NCBI RefSeq assembly: GCF_040802235.1
Contig: NC_133156.1
Span: 25,935,343 to 25,999,342 of the forward strand
Direction of reading: 5' to 3'
DNA length: 64,000 nucleotides
Source: Manis javanica
Lineage: Eukaryota > Chordata > Mammalia > Pholidota > Manidae
The notes under the pieces were generated by a model, which did no database searches, was not told where the DNA came from, and saw only the letters and a program-made list of their open reading frames with translations. Numbering within the stretch: position 1 is the stretch's first letter; every line of letters starts with the position of its first letter. The position numbers and the translations under genes are program-made. This document shows, piece after piece, positions 58,454-64,000 of this stretch.

Positions 58454-59242
58454 CCTGGAGAGCGCCATCCTTAAATGCCAGTGATGCTGACTAGGTCAGG
58501 CTCTCAGAGGCAGACACCCTTGGACTATGGACAGCCATCATCCTCATGCCTGGCACTATGCAAATATTCTTCCCAAGATATATTTATTGGTTATTACTGT
58601 AGGAGATTCACTCTGCTAACTCACGCCAAGAGTTTGCTCTGGAAACCTCTCAGAGCCAGCTCAGAGTTGCCTGCAGAATGTTGTGTTGCATCTGATAAAA
58701 ACCATCAGTGTCATGGCTGAAGTTTTTCATTAGGGTGGGGGTGGAGGATAGCAAAACTTTGCTAGGGCCTGCTAATCTCTCCGCAGCCAGCAGCTAAGAT
58801 TTTCAAATTGATCACGAAGTTTAATGTAATTTAGCATATTTGCTCAGTGTGCCATTTTACCCCTGGGGTAACATGGGAAAATGAAGAAGGAGCTAATTGC
58901 ACCATTACCACTTCCACATAATGGTCCAATGCCCCAGAGCAGCTGCTGTTCTTATTAGATGCTGTTACCAGGGGGAAATGCTATTTCCTCTTTCCTTAGG
59001 TTCAACTTCTTTTGTTTAGTAACTGTGTTTACAGGACATACTTGTCTGATTGCTTCTCTGTGTCTGGTGGCATATCCAGACCTTCACTTTAGCTGTCTTT
59101 CCCCCAAACCCTCGATGTCAGGTTTGTAACTCTAGAATGACTACTCTGATCTTGAAGGCAATGCATCTCTGGAATCATTAATAATAATCACTAATTAATA
59201 ATCATTAATCAAAGCATACATCAACAGGTCCTGAACCCACTT
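58454..59242. other. Unassigned non-coding sequence
   Basis: No gene or named repeat seen. Confidence 0.4.
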
Positions 59243-59410
59243 TTGCTAATAGCAGATCCCTGGGCAAGTAACATAATTTTCCCTGAACCTCAGTTTCCTC
59301 ATCTATAAAATGGGGATAATAGTAGAAGCTACCTCTGAGGGCTGTGAAGCATAGATGAAATAAGTGAATTGTTTAGCCCTGGGCCTAGTATATGGGGAAC
59401 ATTCAATTGC
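59243..59410 (+). repeat. MIR SINE
   Basis: 'ccctgggcaagtaacataattttccctgaacctcagtttcctcatctataaaatggggataatagtagaagctacctctgagggctgtgaagc' is a well-preserved MIR core. Confidence 0.88.
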
Positions 59411-59689
59411 TTCATATTCTTACAATTACTAAATACCTTTTTATACATCATCCAAAGAGGCTGACCTCTTTATTTCTCTTTTCATTTATATTAGTGTAGA
59501 TGATGCTTTCATTTTCTTTGCTTTGTGTGTAGGGATGAGTATAGTGACAAAGACAACTGAGAAAAACAAAACACATTTGGATAGTATATAAGAGTTTTCA
59601 ATTATTTTCTCAAATATTACTGAGAGTTGGATAATGCATGAATTAGGAATGAATATAGGTACATAGGACCTGGAGTTAGAGGAAGTACC

Positions 59690-59805
59690 TTCAAGTCTTG
59701 GCTCTGCCCTTCACCAACTGTACAAACTGAGGCTGGAACCTCATGCTTTGTAACACAGGTATTATGTTACTTCATTTACCCTACCCTTAAGTGTTCTGAA
59801 AATCA
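59690..59805 (+). repeat. MIR SINE fragment
   Basis: 'cttcaagtcttggctctgcccttcaccaactg' is the tRNA-like/core start of a MIR; the rest is decayed. Confidence 0.6.
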
Positions 59806-59829
59806 AAATGAAATAATAAATTTAGAAAT

Positions 59830-60960
59830 GTTTCAAACACAAGTGTCACACAAAAACCTGCACGTGAATGTGAGGCTTTCTTCATAATCTCCAAAAAACT
59901 GGAAGTAACAGAAATGTCCTTTAATAAGTAAATGGACAAAAAAAATGGTACAGATCTTGTTTTCTAATACATTCTCCAACAAAAGGAACCAGGGCTCACT
60001 GAAGAAATGACAAATTCTAGGACTGAGGCAGGAAATGTACAAGTACCTTGTACTGCCAGGAAGGAAGGAAGGAGGGAGAAAGAAAGTCACAATAGCTGGG
60101 GCGTGCCAAAGAGACACAACAGCCAACCAGTGGCCAAGGCCGAAACAATTTGAGCCTCAAAATAAAGTAGTATGAGATGATAACCAAAAGTATATAATAA
60201 ATATCCATGAGTCTGTACTGATACGGATAAATGACTGAATAAATAAATAAATGGGAAGAAGAGAAAAATCCCCCATGCAGAAAAATTCCAAATGCTTTAG
60301 CTTTTAAAGAGGCAGACCATAACTGCCCATACTGTAAGCGTGGGCTGCACATGTGGCTTCCTTCTGAAGGATATAGTAGGAAGGGGGAGTAACTTCATAG
60401 AAGAGAAATCTGACAAATACTCCTTTAGCCAGGTGATCAAGGGCAACATCAGCAGCCACAAATCATGTTTATAGTAATGTAGACTGAATATGATGTGATA
60501 AAAGTGCCATTTTTATCTCTGTGATCTTTCTCTAAAAAACCCATAATCATAGTCTAATCATGAGAAAAGCAATAGGCAAGTAGAGAGGCATTCTATAACA
60601 TCTCTAATCAGTATGTCTCAGAACTCTCAAGGTTATAAAAAAACGAAGTCTGAGAAATTTTCACAGCCTAGAGGAGCCTGTGGAGACCAGAGGACTAAGT
60701 GTAATGGGACATCATGGGTGGAATTCTGGAGCAAAAAAAAAAAGGTTAAATGTAAGAAAATATAAATAAAATATCAAGTTTAGTTAATAATAATCCATTA
60801 ATATTGGTTCATTAATTTCAATAAATCTACCATACCAATGTGAGATATTATAAGAGAAGCTTGTGGAGAAGTATATGGGTACTCTTTGTATTATCATCTC
60901 AATTTTTCTATAAACATAAAACTGTTCTAAAAAATTAAGTCCATATAAAAAAAAAGAATC
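59830..60960 (+). repeat. L1ME-type 3' UTR
   Basis: Landmarks in order: 'aagtagtatgagatgataacc', 'atgagtctgtactgatac', 'agagaaaaatcccccatgcagaaaaattccaa', 'gaaatctgacaaatactcctttagccaggtgatcaa', 'gtctaatcatgagaaaagcaa', 'aatccattaatattggttcattaatttcaa', and the end 'attatcatctcaatttttctataaacataaaactgttctaaaaaa'. No coding capacity. Confidence 0.82.
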
Positions 60961-62099
60961 TAATGTGCTATACAGCTTTAATGTCATTACTCCATGTTGC
61001 CCTCACAAACACCATGAGTGACAGCAGCAGAGTGAGTAGTATGCTTGTTTAATGGATGAGAAGCCTTAGAATGAAAAAGAATCAGGAATTTGCTCAAGGT
61101 ACTATAGCTATGAAGTTGTGGGTCCAGACCTCCAGCCAGGACTTCTTATCCCTTTCTTATGCAATACTCTTTCTGTTCTACCAAACACAAAGGTTCATGA
61201 GTAGAGCTTGTGTACATGCAGGTCATCACCACTGTACACCTATCACCCAGCTCAGAGGTTGGCCTAGGAGAGTCACTTACAATAACTTAGTGAGTGAGTA
61301 ATCACTCCCCTGAGATATGAGAAAATAACTCAACAAGGGCCTCCTCTCCAGCCATGCCCACAGGTCATACTATGGGTGTCCTGCATGGGTGTCTGCCATT
61401 ATTGAAGTTAAAAAAGTTAGTACATGTTCTGAAGGGTGGGAGGTACTGTCAATCCAACAATAAGTGCCTGATGTTCAACAGCCTTTGCAAAACACCATAA
61501 AGAATGGCTTGCATACATAAAGGAATGTCTTATGTTGGAAAAGCAGTACAATCCGAAATCCTGTGCTAGGCAAATATAATGAGAATCAAAATGTGCCATG
61601 TGCAGGCAATGTCTGTAGGAAAATAAAGATCTAAAATCCCATGTCGGGCAATGTGAAGAGAAATGGGGGACTGTTGAACAAAACCTCAGACGCAACACTA
61701 AATTATAAAGATTTAATTAAAGACTTTCTAGTAGTAGACTGACCAATCTGAGATTATTCCCCCAAATTTGATATCGAGAAAAGGAACATCAAAGATATGC
61801 AGTCTTCAGGTGAAGTCACTGTGGCAGGCTTCTCTCAACTCTCCCAGTCACCAAGGTCCGAGCCTACTGTTCCCCTCCCAGACGAAGAAAAAGAGGAAGA
61901 AGCTGTAGTGGCTCAGGCAGAGGCCCATGCAGCATCTGCCTGAGGAAACCTCACTGCAGGTACCCACTGCTTACCACATCAGAATAACTATGTGTGCTGA
62001 GTACAGAAGGTTGTGTAGAAAGAAACCTTCCCCCAGTCCCTCTACATTTGCTTAATATGCCCCAGAAGCTTCCTATCATACTAAACATAAAATGCAACT
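60961..62099. other. Unassigned non-coding sequence
   Basis: No gene is supported. Open frames at 61056, 61417 and 61994 lack any recognisable domain. Confidence 0.4.
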
Positions 62100-62340
62100 T
62101 CATCAGCACAGCCTGTAAGGTCCTCCATGAATGGGATCCCTACCTCGCTCTGAACATCACTCCTGATGCTCCTTCATAGCCTCCCCGCATTCCAGCTCGT
62201 GGTCCTTCTCCCTATTCCTAGAACACGTCAAGCAGATTCCTGCCTTACAGCCTTGGGAGGCACTCGATGTACTGTCTTCCTGATATACTCTTCCTCCAGA
62301 TCTCAGCCCAACTATTTCCCCTTCCAACAGGCACTGTCTG
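62100..62340 (+). repeat. L2 fragment
   Basis: 'gtaaggtcctccatgaatgggatccctacctcgctctgaacatcactcctg' and 'cgtggtccttctccctattcctagaacacgtcaagc' follow the L2 order. Confidence 0.65.
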
Positions 62341-62884
62341 ACACAAACTGAAATGGTCACTTCCTACCCTGAGTCAGTCAAAGTCCACAGAGAAGCAGAT
62401 GCCAACAGACAGCAGACATGCAAGAGCTGTGTTGGGAGGCATGCCTGTGAGGCAGCTGGGGACTGTCACACTGTGACTTAAGTCTGAGCCCTGTAGAGAA
62501 AGGACAGGAAGTAGGGTTAGATAGGACGCATCTTAGACTGGGTACACTTCTGACAAAATGAGTCTTCAACCCAGTCAGCACGGAAGGAGCCCTGCAACCC
62601 ACAGCAGTGGGCTAGCCTGAGTATGCCCACCATGTGGAGTCACTGGCTGGGAGCAGCCTTCGAGAGGTGTAAAAGCAGCACAGACGTGGCAGTGGATTCA
62701 AGGTTCAACAGCTGAGGCCACCGGTCAGTGATGCACGCCACAGAAGATGTTCGTGGCCACCACATGCCCCACTGAAACCATATGCCATCACATCCCTTTG
62801 TTTGTTTCTTCATAGATGTATCAATATTTGATAGTATCTTATTCATTAGTTTGTTTATTGTCTCCTCTTCCCCTTTCTCATCAC
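62341..62884. other. Unassigned non-coding sequence
   Basis: No gene or named repeat seen. Confidence 0.4.
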
Positions 62885-62990
62885 CACAGGTAAGAATGCA
62901 GAGGTCTTAGCTGTTTGGTTCATTACTGTATCCTAGTACCCAGAGCACATAGTAGGTGCTCAAATAAGTATTAAATGAGTCTCTAGGTTT
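62885..62990 (+). repeat. L2 3' end fragment
   Basis: 'tcattactgtatcctagtacccagagcacatagtaggtgctcaaataagtattaaatgagt' is the L2 3' terminus. Confidence 0.78.
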
Positions 62991-63350
62991 TGGGCAAGGT
63001 CTTTGACACAAGGAAAAGAAAGGAGAGCTAGTCCACATTTCTTCTCAGTGGGACTCTGCTGCCAAACACCAACTTCACATGGGTTAAAAAAGAAACTACT
63101 GTTTTTTCTCTTTCCCTTATTCATACCTAACTAGATAGCCATTGTAAAGGAGTGCAGAGAGCATCAAGAACTTCTCATTTTAAGTTTCCTTGTTCTAAGG
63201 TTCTCCTGCTCTCTCCGTTCCTCCTTTCTGCCACTACATCATTCCCCGCGGGCACGGGTCAGGCAATTAAGAGCCATTAGGGCGCCCACCCCTAGAAGAC
63301 TCCCGTAACAGGATAAGGGGGTCACAGCCATGAATCTTTTTCCCAGGAAA

Positions 63351-63719
63351 AAGAACTAATAAAACTTAGCTAAACCTTAACAGCAGACCATTCCGGAATA
63401 GTAAGAGATTCAATGTCTAAACTTAGAGAGAGGCCAGATCAAAGGAAGAGAGAGCGAGAGGCCAGCCAAGGGCTATTTGAATCCTAGTTTACTAAATCCC
63501 CATGGTTTACAACCCTGATATCCACCCTGGCAGGGCCCTTGCTTATTTTTATACTGCTTCTCACTTTAGGTCCCTGTATCTTAAACCGGCTAATAGCCTT
63601 TGTTAGGGAAAGAGTGAGTGCTGTTCAGGTGCTAATGCTGAGACCGCAGTATCATTCACTCACACAGCAGGAAGAAACAAACATTCCATGATTGGAATGG
63701 TCAAAGGAAAGTGGGGAAA
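63351..63719 (+). pseudogene. env: Env transmembrane subunit, C-terminal fragment (copy 2)
   Basis: Same segment as 57561-57938. Here the Trp codon before FTKSPWF is TAG, so the frame stops. The tail reads on correctly to a stop before the LTR because the base missing in copy 1 is present. The different private defects show the two copies have mutated independently. Confidence 0.82.
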
Positions 63720-64000
63720 TGTAGAATCTAAGCATTAGTAAGATTAGTAAATTAGCATAAGCATAGCCATCTTAGAAACCTAGAAACCATTTTCTGAGGG
63801 TGTGACTCAGGAAGAAGAAAAAAAAAACCTGGGCCTGGATAAGGCCTTGAAAAACAAGTTAATCATGAGCACCAGGTGGTGGGCAGCTGTGACCCTTGGT
63901 CAGCTAACCTTGGTCAGTTAACCTTACATACCAAGCTTATCGTGCAGAACCTCCCTAACCATTGAGGAGTAGTCTTATCCTGCCCTTGCTTAACCCCAGG
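63720..64000 (+). repeat. LTR, 5' part (copy 2, truncated by window end)
   Basis: Begins with an intact TG (TGTAGAATC) after the polypurine tract. The first 281 bases of the LTR are visible; promoter and poly(A) elements lie beyond the window. Confidence 0.82.

Larger units (their letters stand above)
63146..64000 (+). mobile_element. Gammaretrovirus-like ERV fragment: leader, Env tail and LTR (copy 2, cut by window end)
   Basis: 63168-63350 matches the gag-proximal leader of the minus-strand provirus (its 54780-54960), including 'ggcaattaagagccattagggc'. It jumps directly to the same Env tail and LTR as copy 1. Deletion therefore removed gag, pol and most of env. The LTR starts TGTAGAAT at 63720 and continues past the window. 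Apart from copy 1's lack of the leader segment, the two copies look almost identical. Confidence 0.85.

Noticed and set aside
1..64000. CRISPR arrays, bacterial-type operons, tRNA or rRNA genes
   Set aside because: None seen; all repetitive structure is explained by mammalian transposable elements and simple repeats.

Overview
This window is non-coding nuclear DNA from a placental mammal. No host protein-coding exon, tRNA, rRNA or CRISPR array could be supported. The evidence for a mammal is the mix of interspersed repeats: old MIR, L2, MER5, MaLR/ERVL LTRs and decayed L1M, overlain by younger L1 copies and endogenous retroviruses (ERVs). I saw no Alu, rodent B1/B2, carnivore tRNA-Lys SINE or ruminant BovB/ART2A sequence. 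The species cannot be fixed by eye; the L1 3' UTR type and the repeat at 4853-5628 give a weak impression of a pangolin-like genome, which is inference only.

Layout. 1-2454 is ordinary repeat-poor sequence with three MIR copies. 2461-7724 is a betaretrovirus-like ERV on the minus strand with two 310-bp LTRs, a tRNA-Lys-type primer binding site and an exact 6-bp target duplication; it keeps only the N-terminal part of gag and a broken env, and carries an unrelated retroposed element. 8640-11415 is an old DNA-transposon fragment split by a class I ERV (8898-10951) and a solo LTR (11013-11261). 11810-15700 is a decayed L1M/HAL1-like element split by a 430-bp solo LTR. 16412-22625 is a near full-length L1 on the minus strand. 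22626-36475 is older sequence: L1M pieces, a small young L1 tail, MLT1-like and MLT2-like LTRs, MIR and MER5. 36480-42525 is a near full-length L1 on the plus strand. 42526-47640 holds L2, MIR, L1M and MaLR relics.

The main feature is 47641-55930, a gammaretrovirus-like provirus on the minus strand with both LTRs, a tRNA-Pro-type primer site, a 4-bp target duplication, and recognisable gag, pol and env. It landed inside an L1ME 3' UTR. Gag and pol share a frame and are separated by a UGA codon, as in readthrough gammaretroviruses. It is inactivated by stops, frameshifts, loss of an RNase H active-site residue and loss of most of the Env surface subunit. Downstream, 57536-58453 and 63146-64000 are two closely similar plus-strand fragments (Env transmembrane tail plus LTR) of a related family, with the same internal deletion.

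The genes do not form a pathway. The window is a record of successive insertions, and the order of nesting gives relative ages. The least explained component is the approximately 780-bp polyadenylated retroposed sequence at 4853-5628.
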